A stretch of 38,240 nt of DNA from the NCBI GenBank assembly GCA_030550155.1, contig JAUQPZ010000002.1, positions 65,568-103,807 of the forward strand, in the 5' to 3' direction. The position numbers and the translations under genes were made by a program. Source of the DNA: Thermoproteota archaeon (GTDB lineage Archaea; Thermoproteota; Nitrososphaeria_A; Caldarchaeales; Calditenuaceae). The notes beneath the pieces were generated by a model. That model searched no databases and was not told the origin of the DNA. It saw nothing but the letters and a program-made list of their open reading frames with translations. Shown here one piece after another: positions 31,619 through 38,240 of the stretch; position 1 is the stretch's first letter, and each line of letters opens with the position of its first letter.

Positions 31619-32505
31619 ATGTCATGAGCGGCCCAAAAAGCCCCTATAACTACAGGAAACAATTCAAAAACGTCATTGGCTATCTTTACTTAATTCCATT
31701 CGCTGTTTTCACTATCCCTTTTCTTTTCTACCCTTTTTCTCAGGCCTTCTACTACATATTTCTAGAATGGGACGGATTCGGTGAAAAAAAGTTCATAGGG
31801 ATTTACAACTTTATCAGAATGTTAGGAGACAGAAGATTCATTGAGGCTTTAGTGGCCAACTCCTTCTATATAATCTTCTTTTGGGCGCTACCCATAATTC
31901 TGGGGCTGCTCCTCACAGCGCTGGTAGGCAGGAGGAGTTTCCTAGGCCAAGGAATATTCAGAATAGCCATGCTTACTCCTCTGGCTATGACATCAGTCGC
32001 TATAGGCATAGTCTTTTACACAATTTTCTCCCCATCAGGTCTATTAAATGAGATAGCTCGGGTCCTAAACATACCGGTAAAGATTGCATGGCTAGGGTCT
32101 ACACCGACAGCACGACTCGCCGTAGGGCTGGTCGGTACATGGGCAATAATTGGGTTCGCCACGATATTGTTTATATCTGCATTACAAAAAATCCCAGAAT
32201 CCTTTTTAGAAATAGCGGAGCTGGAGGGGGCCACCGATTTTCAAAAATTAAGATATGTGATTATCCCCTATCTTAAACATACAATCATCTTTGTAAGTCT
32301 GTTTTCACTAATTGGTGCTCTCGGGACTACTGCCTATGGTATAGTGGCGTCACTTACGGGCGGGGCATACTACACGAGACCTCTTGCCCATTACGGGTAC
32401 GCGGTTGCATTTGTTGAATATGAAGTTGGATACGGAGCTGCAATAATCTTTATACCCGCTGTTGTTGGATTAATACTTTCGTACATTATTTACAGGGTGG
32501 AGTGA
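31615..32505 (+). CDS. Carbohydrate ABC transporter permease (MalF/UgpA type)
   Basis: This inner-membrane permease has about six helices in 296 residues. The conserved permease loop reads 'EIAELEGATDFQKLRYVIIPYL', the EAA motif that docks the ATPase. The N-terminal half includes the long periplasmic segment typical of MalF-like proteins. ATG 31615 overlaps the TGA of the binding-protein gene as ATGA, so the start is fixed by coupling; an in-frame ATG at 31624 is the alternative. Next comes the second permease, 2 bases after the stop. Confidence 0.9.
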   Translation: MNVMSGPKSPYNYRKQFKNVIGYLYLIPFAVFTIPFLFYPFSQAFYYIFLEWDGFGEKKFIGIYNFIRMLGDRRFIEALVANSFYIIFFWALPIILGLLLTALVGRRSFLGQGIFRIAMLTPLAMTSVAIGIVFYTIFSPSGLLNEIARVLNIPVKIAWLGSTPTARLAVGLVGTWAIIGFATILFISALQKIPESFLEIAELEGATDFQKLRYVIIPYLKHTIIFVSLFSLIGALGTTAYGIVASLTGGAYYTRPLAHYGYAVAFVEYEVGYGAAIIFIPAVVGLILSYIIYRVE

Positions 32506-32506
32506 G

Positions 32507-33328
32507 TTGAGAGTGAATCCATCCAAACTACTCTTACCTCTCCTAACCTTGGTGATTTCGCTTATCATGATGAGCCCTCTTATTTTTTCGGTTTTAGCTA
32601 GTTTTATGAATGAGCTTGAAATTTATAGTGGTCTTTTAAGAATACCTACTAGAATCTCCTTCGAAAACTATTACGACGTATTAGTGAAATACAAGTTCGC
32701 AAAACTTACGATCAATACAACATTAATTACCTCCATCGTGGTCGTAGCGGCTATCCCAGTTGCAATATTGGCTACCGCCTCTCTTACCTTAAAGAGAATA
32801 CGGTTTAAAAGGACAATACTAACTGTCTGCGTTATCGGCGCAACTGCTCCCGAGATCATGCTTATGATACCGATGTTCTCGTTGATGAGCGATCTTGGAT
32901 TAATTAACAATTTTTTGTCTGTCATTTTGCCTTACACCGCCATGACTATCTGCTTCGACATGCTCGTCCTATACTCCTATCAGCGTGGATTGCCCAGCGA
33001 ATTCATCGAAGCCGCTTATCTTGACGGTGCCTCAGACTGGTATCTGATCTGGAGAATTCTAACACCTTTATCCAAGCCCGCTATTATGTCTGCGGCAATA
33101 CTAACTACAGTATTTACTTGGAATAGTTTTATCTTGCCCCTAGTTCTCTTACCTGATCCTGATATGGCTACACTCCCTGTCGGTCTTCTGCGATTCTCCG
33201 GCCAATATCTCGTTAACGTGCCGCTTCTTCTGACGGGGAGCATAATAACCTCATTTCCCATGATAATCTTTTATCTAATATTCCAAGGATACGTTGTGAA
33301 GGGGGTAACTTTTGCGGTTCGCGAATAA
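32507..33328 (+). CDS. Carbohydrate ABC transporter permease (MalG/UgpE type)
   Basis: This is the second permease, 273 residues and about six helices. The EAA loop reads 'EFIEAAYLDGASDWYLIWRILTPLSKPAIM', the most conserved part of MalG-type subunits. It starts at TTG 32507, with GGTGGAG a few bases upstream inside the preceding stop region. GTG at 32513 is an alternative. No ATPase subunit follows. A GC-rich hairpin with a T-run begins about 100 bases downstream. The operon probably relies on a shared ATPase elsewhere. Confidence 0.9.
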   Translation: MRVNPSKLLLPLLTLVISLIMMSPLIFSVLASFMNELEIYSGLLRIPTRISFENYYDVLVKYKFAKLTINTTLITSIVVVAAIPVAILATASLTLKRIRFKRTILTVCVIGATAPEIMLMIPMFSLMSDLGLINNFLSVILPYTAMTICFDMLVLYSYQRGLPSEFIEAAYLDGASDWYLIWRILTPLSKPAIMSAAILTTVFTWNSFILPLVLLPDPDMATLPVGLLRFSGQYLVNVPLLLTGSIITSFPMIIFYLIFQGYVVKGVTFAVRE

Positions 33329-33432
33329 TCTCGGACTGTAACCTTTATGAGCTGAGTAGCCCATGCTTAACCCAAATCATCCCTCAATACTCTATTCTTG
33401 ACACAACGATTTTCTTTTACAATGGAGTGAGA

Positions 33433-33450
33433 GCCCCCCGGCGGGGTTTT
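33433..33450 (+). terminator. GC hairpin plus T-run after the ABC operon
   Basis: A short inverted repeat, CCCC-CCGG-CGGGG, is followed directly by TTTT (33447-33450). It lies about 105 bases after the second permease stop and about 95 bases before the tRNA. It may be a terminator or part of an unannotated RNA. Confidence 0.35.
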
Positions 33451-33507
33451 GGCCCGCGACCTGCCGCCTGCAAGGAATGTGAATATGGTGGAGCTGCATA
33501 AAAAACA

Positions 33508-33516
33508 TTATAAAGA
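33508..33516 (+). promoter_or_regulatory. TATA (box A) for tRNA-Thr
   Basis: 'attataaag' lies about 36 bases before the mature tRNA 5' end, consistent with a short 5' leader. Confidence 0.5.
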
Positions 33517-33547
33517 GATAGCGGGGACAACAGACTTGGGGAGAGAT

Positions 33548-33621
33548 GCCCTGGTAGCTCAGGCGGGTAGAGCGGTTGCCTCGTAAGCAACAGGCCGGGG
33601 GTTCAAATCCCCCCCAGGGCT
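33548..33621 (+). tRNA. tRNA-Thr (anticodon CGU)
   Basis: All four arms fold. The seven-pair acceptor stem is GCCCTGG/CCAGGGC. The D stem is GCTC/GAGC, and the anticodon stem GTTGC/GCAAC closes the loop CTCGTAA. The variable loop has five bases, and the T stem GGGGG/CCCCC closes TTCAAAT. Loop positions 34-36 read CGT, so it decodes ACG. The discriminator base is U, as reported for archaeal tRNA-Thr. CCA is not encoded and there is no intron. It separates the ABC transporter from the inositol-type cluster. Confidence 0.95.
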
Positions 33622-33622
33622 T

Positions 33623-33638
33623 ATTATCTGGAGATAAT
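33623..33638 (+). repeat. Perfect inverted repeat at the tRNA 3' trailer
   Basis: 'attatct' and 'agataat' flank two Gs, directly after the tRNA-Thr. It may be a trailer-processing or termination element, or an integrase core-type palindrome. The rest of 33639-33847 shows no supported gene. Confidence 0.35.
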
Positions 33639-33847
33639 CAATTAGAGCAGATAAATAGGGGGAGTGGTGGCTCGAGGCCATCCAACAGACAACATCTAGG
33701 AAAACCATGGAAGGCCGGCTGTTCGCGTGGGTCAAATATGCGCGGACTACTGAAGGACGCATAACACCTGCTCACTAGAAATAACAAATATGGCGGCATA
33801 TTAGAACGGGGGACCTGTATATACTTTAAAGAAATAAGTTCTAAATC

Positions 33848-35014
33848 TTATAGTGTTGGCCCGCTCTTAAGTATCGCGAAGTCTTCGTGTCTCATTAGCT
33901 CGGCAGCGGTCTCTCTGCCACTTACTATCTCTACTAAAAGGTAAAATAGTTTCTCAGCCAGCTCGTCAAGAGGTATGTCGCCTCTAAGCGCGGGGCTAAG
34001 GTCTAGGTCTATGTTCTCGCGCATGTTTCTGTAGGTTTTACTGTTTGCCGTAACTTTAATCGATGGCGCGATTGGCGATCCTATTGGCTCGCCGGAGCCA
34101 GTTGTGAAGATTATTGAGTGGCATCCTGATGCTGCAAGGGCTGTTATGGCTGGGACATCGAAGCCTGGCCCATCGACGAAGTATACGCCGGGCTCGTTTT
34201 TGCTTATTCGCTCTCCGTAACTTAGTACGTCGATTATTTTGGATGAGCCTGTCTTTAATAATGCGCCTGCAGACTTCTCCTCAATGGTCGTTATTCCGCC
34301 CCTTATGTTCCCGTAGTTGGGCTGGGCGCCCAGCCAGTTGCGCGAGTAGCTTAGTATGCTTTGAATGTTTTTCCTGACGATATGTCTCAACTTCCTCGCT
34401 ATTCCTCGGCTTATGCACCTTCTATACAGGTGTCTCTCCATCCCTATAAGCTCGGTCGTCTCTGTAAAGACTACTCTCCCGCCCATGTTCACTATAGTAT
34501 CTGCCACAAGTCCAACGACAGCATTTGCGAAGACGCTAGTATAGTCTGATGCTCCACACTTAACTCCGACAGTAAGACCGCTGATTTTCTTGATATATCG
34601 ACTCGATATTTTGTCAGATTCTTTCCTCAACATATTTACGAGCTTCACGCCCTTACTGATAGTTGCTCTCTCACCCTCTTCTTGAATGTGAAGCCAATAA
34701 ACTGGCTTGAACCTCTCTAACTCGGCAACCATGTCTTTGGCATTGTATCTCTCGTCGCCGAGCCCTATTAAGAGAGCCCCATAAACATTAGCGTTGAGGA
34801 CCGAGTTAATTATTGTTCGCCTAGTTATCTCGCTGTCTTCGCCGATCTCTCCATCAGTTCCCTTATCATGAACTAATGCAGGGGACGCGGTTCTTTTCGC
34901 AATTTGCTTAACTGCATGATTGGCCGAGGCTCCTACAGAAGCTACCACAACCTTATTCCTTATACCAAACCTGAATGTTGCGTCTTTTCGTGGATAGACT
35001 CTTATACGCATCAT
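33848..35014 (-). CDS. uxaA: Altronate/galactarate dehydratase-type large subunit (UxaA C-terminal family)
   Basis: This 388-residue protein matches the GD_AH_C family of Fe-dependent sugar-acid dehydratases. Recognisable parts are 'TFRFGIRNKVVVASVGASANHAV', 'LLIGLGDERY', 'LTVGVKCGASDYTSVFANAVVG' with a key Cys, 'MGGRVVFTETTELIGMERHLYRR' and 'IIFTTGSGEPIGSPIAPSIKVT'. D-altronate dehydratase gives 2-keto-3-deoxy-D-gluconate. The ATG at 35014 overlaps the stop of the SAF gene as ATGA. The small N-terminal domain is a separate gene here, whereas it is fused in Escherichia coli UxaA. Sulfolactate sulfo-lyase SuyB shares this split layout and is the main alternative. The neighbouring dehydrogenase favours a sugar acid. 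Confidence 0.8.
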   Translation of the reverse strand: MMRIRVYPRKDATFRFGIRNKVVVASVGASANHAVKQIAKRTASPALVHDKGTDGEIGEDSEITRRTIINSVLNANVYGALLIGLGDERYNAKDMVAELERFKPVYWLHIQEEGERATISKGVKLVNMLRKESDKISSRYIKKISGLTVGVKCGASDYTSVFANAVVGLVADTIVNMGGRVVFTETTELIGMERHLYRRCISRGIARKLRHIVRKNIQSILSYSRNWLGAQPNYGNIRGGITTIEEKSAGALLKTGSSKIIDVLSYGERISKNEPGVYFVDGPGFDVPAITALAASGCHSIIFTTGSGEPIGSPIAPSIKVTANSKTYRNMRENIDLDLSPALRGDIPLDELAEKLFYLLVEIVSGRETAAELMRHEDFAILKSGPTL

Positions 35015-35346
35015 CCTGACCACTCGTATAGGCTCTCTACGTTATGGATATGCACGTGTTCGCCAGCCCTTATTCTCTTTTTAGCTACGCCAATTTTGAT
35101 CCCCAGCTTGATTATGCCTCCACCCTTTGGGATGTTCTTAATTGCTATTTTGTGGCCTTGATTAATTGTGTTCTTGGCCTCGACCAGGTGTCTCCCAACA
35201 AGTAGGGCCTCGCCGCGGTTTATGTCCTGAACAGCCACTCCAACATTGTCCCTGGGATGTAGCAGAATAAGCCTCTGAGACCGTATAACATTCAGCGACG
35301 TTTGTGTATTCGCTTTTCTGCCTTGGCCTTTGTGACGGCCCCTCAA
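35011..35346 (-). CDS. SAF-domain small subunit of altronate dehydratase-type enzyme
   Basis: This 111-residue protein carries the SAF fold of the UxaA N-terminal domain: 'LHPRDNVGVAVQDINRGEAL', 'KNTINQGHKIAIKNIPKGG', and the ending 'KIGVAKKRIRAGEHVHIHNV'. It pairs with the downstream large subunit. The first about 20 residues are basic and unlike the family, so the start is uncertain. TTG 35346 overlaps the stop of the dehydrogenase as TTGA, which argues for it. The gene lies between the dehydrogenase and large subunit with overlaps on both sides, so all three form one operon. Confidence 0.8.
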   Translation of the reverse strand: MRGRHKGQGRKANTQTSLNVIRSQRLILLHPRDNVGVAVQDINRGEALLVGRHLVEAKNTINQGHKIAIKNIPKGGGIIKLGIKIGVAKKRIRAGEHVHIHNVESLYEWSG

Positions 35347-36524
35347 GGCTTTATCGTTACCTTGATGTGCACTCTCTCTTTAAGGGCTTGGAATGCTTTG
35401 ATGGCTTCTTCAAGCCTAAATCGCGCAGTTATCATGGGCGTGGGATCGAGTCTGCCGTTTTCAATCATCCTAATCACCCTTGGGAAGACCGCGTTCCCAG
35501 CATGACCCTGCGAGCCGTATATCTGCGAGGCGCGGGTCTGGAAATACTCTAGCCAGACTGCCGCCTCCTCGTCAGCCCTGCCTATCCAGACAACAGACCC
35601 ACCGACAGCAAGCGACTGCTCCACCTCAGGAAGTATTCTGCTTGGCTTACCTGCAGCCTCTACGTGTAGGTCCACTCCCGCTCCATCTGTGACCTCCAAT
35701 ATCTTCTCATAAGGCCTAACCCCCTTGGATCCGAGTTCCACGGGGTCGAATATGTGTGTAGCACCTATCCGCTTAGCCGCCGCCCTTCTATCTTCAACGG
35801 GCTCAAAAACTATTATTTTGGCCGCTCCCGCGGCTTTAAGTAATGCGATAGCACCCAGCCCGATTGGGCCCGCCCCCCAGACTACTGCGTTGCAGCCGGG
35901 TCTGTAGTTGCCGACTCTCACGAAAATCGCATTATAATTTACGCAGAGGGGCTCGACTAGTGAGCCTGCCTCAAGGGCCTTTTCCTCAGTGCCATAAACG
36001 TCTAAAAAGCCATTTATCTTCCAGACAAACCTAGCATCTGCCACCATATACTCCTCCATGCCACCATTCACCGTGAAACCCATCTCCTCAAGGTTGTAAC
36101 ACTGGTTGAAATAGGAAGTCCTGCAGGCATCGCATCTCCCGCAATACCACATTTCCTCCACAACAACCAGGTCTCCTGGCCTTAGTCCCTCGACTCCTTG
36201 CCCCACACTATCCACGACTCCCGAAAACTCATGCCCTGGAACCACGGGGAGTCTGGTCAACCCCGGATAGAGCATGTAACCCTCTGTGTCTCTCTCTACC
36301 ATGTGCAGGTCTGAGCCGCAAATCCCAACAGCTCCTAACCTAACGAGGACCTGGCCTCGTCCTATGCGTGGGGTCTCAATCTCTTTTAGCTTTATTTCAG
36401 GAGTGCGCCAGACTCTGCTCCCATTAACAATTCGCCTAGTCTCAGCCTCTCTTCGAGAAAGAACATAACTAGGCCTAGGGTTGAAGTCAGCCTCCAAAAC
36501 CGCTGCAAGTTGACGTGTCATCAT
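35343..36524 (-). CDS. Zinc-dependent MDR dehydrogenase, scyllo-inosose dehydrogenase (IolM)-like
   Basis: This 393-residue medium-chain dehydrogenase has a catalytic zinc set Cys69 ('GICGSDLH'), His98-Glu99 ('GHEFSG') and Glu190. Four structural-zinc Cys are at 128, 131, 134 and 142. The NAD motif is 'GAGPIGLGAI' at about 216. It has an unusual long N-terminal lead and the block 'EGYMLYPGLTRLPVVPGHEF'. That block and the 'WRTPEIKLKEIETPRI' start recall the scyllo-inosose 3-dehydrogenase of Thermotoga inositol catabolism, rather than general alcohol or threonine dehydrogenases (from memory, unverified). It is the first gene of a minus-strand operon and divergent from the creatininase-family gene. 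ATG codons at 36524 and 36521 are both possible, with a TATA-like box about 22 bases upstream. Confidence 0.8.
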   Translation of the reverse strand: MMTRQLAAVLEADFNPRPSYVLSRREAETRRIVNGSRVWRTPEIKLKEIETPRIGRGQVLVRLGAVGICGSDLHMVERDTEGYMLYPGLTRLPVVPGHEFSGVVDSVGQGVEGLRPGDLVVVEEMWYCGRCDACRTSYFNQCYNLEEMGFTVNGGMEEYMVADARFVWKINGFLDVYGTEEKALEAGSLVEPLCVNYNAIFVRVGNYRPGCNAVVWGAGPIGLGAIALLKAAGAAKIIVFEPVEDRRAAAKRIGATHIFDPVELGSKGVRPYEKILEVTDGAGVDLHVEAAGKPSRILPEVEQSLAVGGSVVWIGRADEEAAVWLEYFQTRASQIYGSQGHAGNAVFPRVIRMIENGRLDPTPMITARFRLEEAIKAFQALKERVHIKVTIKP

Positions 36525-36541
36525 TTAGGCATCTACACAAG

Positions 36542-36551
36542 CATATTTATC
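36542..36551 (-). promoter_or_regulatory. TATA-like box for the dehydrogenase-dehydratase operon
   Basis: 'catatttatc' (minus strand 'gataaatatg') lies about 20-27 bases upstream of the ATG at 36524. It is in the 113-base divergent gap shared with the creatininase-family gene. Confidence 0.45.
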
Positions 36552-36601
36552 TTTTTTAGTAGAATTTAAGCGATATCGGGATACTATCGTCGTAGATCAA
36601 C

Positions 36602-36613
36602 AGTAAATTTTTA
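36602..36613 (+). promoter_or_regulatory. TATA-like box for the creatininase-family gene
   Basis: 'agtaaattttta' lies about 28-34 bases upstream of the GTG at 36638. Confidence 0.4.
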
Positions 36614-36637
36614 GCCAAGCGTAATGTATGCAAACAC

Positions 36638-37552
36638 GTGAATCAAGATTTTAAGGCTAGGTTCGGCATAGTCTCCCTCAATAAAAATGGGAAGAAGATG
36701 TATATCGACCAGATGAGTACGTCTGAACTTCGGGAGAGATTACAGGAGAGCGATATTATTTTTCTTCCATGTGGTGCCGTAGAGAACCACGGACCTCAGG
36801 CACCTATAGGCGAGGACGTCTATATTGGCACATACATAGCTGAGAGAGTGGCACATGATACAGGAGTCTCTATAGCCCCACCGATCTTTTATGGCAGCCA
36901 CCCTTCACACCATCATGGAATGTTCGGCACCATACCTGTGAAGAAGCCCGTATACATTGGATACGTGACCTCGGTGGTCAAGTGGCTAAGCAATACAGGG
37001 TTCAAGAAAATAATCATATTTAACTCCCATGGGCAGGAGTATGTCCTACCAATAGTGAAGGATGATGCAATAATAGAGGAGGGTGTCCACGCGCTTATCC
37101 TAGTTACGAGCTGGTGGGCCTGGGTGCGGGACATACTGAAGGTGGGGACCGAGCTGGCGCCTGGACACAGGATAGAGACGCCCTTCATCCATGCAGATGA
37201 GGTCGAGACATCAGTTACATGGTATATTGTGCCACACCTCGTTTATCCAGAGAAGTTTGAGGAGGCGAAGGCGGAGAGGATGACCGCAGTTATACCTGAA
37301 AAATGGGCTGACAAAGCAGGCAACGTCTATAGTAGGCCGTTCGGATGGTATGACATCTCACAGTTCATGGAGCTTGAGTATTTTCCGAAGGGCGCCGTCG
37401 GAGACCCCACCAAAGCCACAAGTAAGAAGGGTGAAATAATAGTGGAGACGGCGGTACAGCGCATCAAGGAGTTCGTAGAGTGGCTTAAACAGAACTATCC
37501 TCCAAACAAGGTTCCCGTTGTATGGCCCTCAGAAGGCATGTTCAGGTTTTGA
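36638..37552 (+). CDS. Creatininase-superfamily hydrolase, IolN-like (3-dehydro-scyllo-inosose hydrolase candidate)
   Basis: This 304-residue protein has the creatininase metal site: 'GAVENHGPQAPIGEDVYIG' gives Glu49, His51 and Asp60, 'FNSHGQE' gives His131, and 'HADEVETS' gives Glu190. The family includes creatinine and formamide-type amidohydrolases. One member, IolN of Thermotoga, hydrolyses a diketo-inositol ring. Linkage to an IolM-like dehydrogenase and an IolG-like oxidoreductase favours that role over creatinine. The start is GTG 36638 because nearby ATG codons are out of frame. An internal ATG at 36698 ('MYIDQMST') is a possible alternative. Confidence 0.78.
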   Translation: MNQDFKARFGIVSLNKNGKKMYIDQMSTSELRERLQESDIIFLPCGAVENHGPQAPIGEDVYIGTYIAERVAHDTGVSIAPPIFYGSHPSHHHGMFGTIPVKKPVYIGYVTSVVKWLSNTGFKKIIIFNSHGQEYVLPIVKDDAIIEEGVHALILVTSWWAWVRDILKVGTELAPGHRIETPFIHADEVETSVTWYIVPHLVYPEKFEEAKAERMTAVIPEKWADKAGNVYSRPFGWYDISQFMELEYFPKGAVGDPTKATSKKGEIIVETAVQRIKEFVEWLKQNYPPNKVPVVWPSEGMFRF

Positions 37553-37677
37553 AAACTCTAAACGGTCTCCATAAAATCTGAAGTATAAAGATTAACCAAC
37601 TTTCTATAGTCATGTGCTCCGAAAAACTTGTATTCTTTCAACACGCGCCAGCGTCGCAGAAAGCTTAGGAGCCCAAC

Positions 37678-37722
37678 GGTCTAGCAGACCATGCTAAATC
37701 CTAATTCAGAGAAGACCTCTGA
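37678..37722 (+). repeat. Two small inverted repeats between the iolN-like and iolG-like genes
   Basis: 'ggtct-agc-agacc' (37678-37690) and 'tcagag-aagac-ctctga' (37706-37722) lie side by side in the 240-base gap, about 40-80 bases upstream of the TATA box. They could be operator half-sites or weak terminators. I see no gene in this gap. Confidence 0.3.
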
Positions 37723-37760
37723 GATCCTCCTTAAGCTCAACCTTTTTGGTTGTGTGGAGA

Positions 37761-37768
37761 TTTATATG
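37761..37768 (+). promoter_or_regulatory. TATA box for the iolG-like gene
   Basis: 'tttatatg' lies about 28 bases upstream of the ATG at 37793, supporting a leaderless start there rather than at the in-frame ATG at 37691. Confidence 0.45.
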
Positions 37769-37792
37769 TGGATGATAATAGCTGGGAATACG

Positions 37793-38240
37793 ATGGAGAG
37801 AATTAGGGTTGGGGTAATCGGTGCAGGTAGAATGGGCACTACTCACGCCAAAAATCTCTTAGCGCATGTGGGTGATGTCGAGTTTTCATTTGTGGTTGAT
37901 ACTGACAGGGAGGCTGCTGAGAGGCTCGCGAAAACGGTGAATGCTCGCCAACTTTTTGGCTCTCTGGAGGACGTTGACTTAGGTATGATCGACGCAGCAA
38001 TTGTCTCTGTGCCAAACATTTACCACTACCCAATCGTAACCCCCCTTGTTTCACAGGGAGTACATGTGCTGTGTGAGAAGCCGCTTGGGTTAAGGGCCTC
38101 TGATGCATACGAGTTAATGAGAATCGCTGAGAAAAGTGGGAGTATTCTTCAAGTGGCCTACAATAGACGCTACGATCCCGCGTATCAGAGGTGTAAGAGA
38201 CTTGTGGAGGAGGGGAACATGGGTAAGATCTTGCATATTA
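37793..38240 (+). CDS. Gfo/Idh/MocA oxidoreductase, myo-inositol 2-dehydrogenase (IolG)-like, truncated by window end
   Basis: Only the first 149 residues are present, and the frame is still open at the last base. The N-terminus is 'RVGVIGAGRMGTTHAKNL', the NAD(P)-binding motif. It is followed by 'SVPNIYHYP' and the family catalytic 'CEKPLG' (Glu95, Lys96, Pro97), then 'QVAYNRRYDPAYQ'. That profile fits the inositol dehydrogenase branch, but many sugar dehydrogenases share it. Context with IolM-like and IolN-like genes makes inositol 2-dehydrogenase the best guess. ATG 37793 is chosen by TATA spacing. In-frame ATGs at 37766 and 37691 would add 9 or 34 non-conserved residues. Confidence 0.8.
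   Translation, partial: MERIRVGVIGAGRMGTTHAKNLLAHVGDVEFSFVVDTDREAAERLAKTVNARQLFGSLEDVDLGMIDAAIVSVPNIYHYPIVTPLVSQGVHVLCEKPLGLRASDAYELMRIAEKSGSILQVAYNRRYDPAYQRCKRLVEEGNMGKILHI

Noticed and set aside
33848-35346. Sulfolactate sulfo-lyase SuyAB
   Set aside because: The split layout fits, but operon partnership with an IolM-like dehydrogenase makes a sugar-acid dehydratase more likely. It is kept as an alternative.
36638-37552. Annotation as creatininase acting on creatinine
   Set aside because: Only the metal-site pattern is shared, and the neighbours point to sugar or cyclitol catabolism.
37553-37792. Small genes in the gap before the iolG-like gene
   Set aside because: Candidates are under 20 codons or are in-frame upstream extensions of the dehydrogenase, with no conserved residues.
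1-38240. CRISPR arrays, insertion sequences, rRNA genes or integrases
   Set aside because: No regularly spaced direct repeats, transposase or integrase motifs, or rRNA-like stretches were found on reading both strands.

Overview
The window is archaeal. The evidence is the set of archaeal-type informational genes: DnaG-type primase tail, Pelota, P0/L10, P1/L12, L1, L11, Spt5/NusG, SecE/Sec61-gamma, aIF1A, a Dim2/Pno1-like KH protein, topoisomerase VI subunit B, archaeal AlaRS and A-type ATPase subunits. TATA-like boxes also sit about 22-30 nt upstream of many start codons, which implies leaderless or near-leaderless mRNAs, and GTG and TTG starts are common. The gene content (SMC-ScpA-ScpB, DUF424, A-ATPase, NuoL, Sco1, a NirK-like multicopper protein) would suit a thermophilic TACK-lineage archaeon with some respiratory copper metabolism, for example a Caldiarchaeum/Aigarchaeota relative. 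That placement is inference.

Layout. 1-3824: end of dnaG, the nucleotidyltransferase-pelota pair, acylphosphatase, and A-ATPase subunits H and C. 3969-10646: the secE-nusG-L11-L1-L10-L12 block in its ancestral order, but with L1 (plus a helix-hairpin-helix protein) and L12 (plus alaS) on the opposite strand. 10691-15596: an orphan NuoL-like subunit, then a copper module of Sco1, a three-cupredoxin NirK-like protein and a divergent Cys-rich HTH regulator. 15613-25180: a phosphoesterase, then a long minus-strand chromosome-maintenance run (Top6B, Dim2-like, ScpB, ScpA, SMC), followed by a SufB/D protein and aIF1A. 25375-29844: a polyprenol-kinase-like membrane protein, DUF424, and three minus-strand metabolic genes (DUF4432 mutarotase-like, class V aminotransferase, NAD-dependent epimerase). 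30134-38240: a visibly more AT-rich accessory region with a sugar ABC transporter lacking its ATPase, a tRNA-Thr(CGU), and a divergent catabolic cluster.

The accessory cluster is the most interesting part. The minus-strand zinc dehydrogenase closely resembles the scyllo-inosose dehydrogenase (IolM type) known from Thermotoga. It is translationally coupled to a split altronate-dehydratase-like enzyme. On the plus strand are a creatininase-superfamily hydrolase (IolN type) and a Gfo/Idh/MocA dehydrogenase (IolG type) that runs off the window. Together they suggest a Thermotoga-style myo-inositol route through cyclic ketones to a hexuronate and 2-keto-3-deoxygluconate, with the nearby ABC transporter as the likely uptake system. 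The epimerase (IolO), tagaturonate reductase and transporter ATPase are not visible here.
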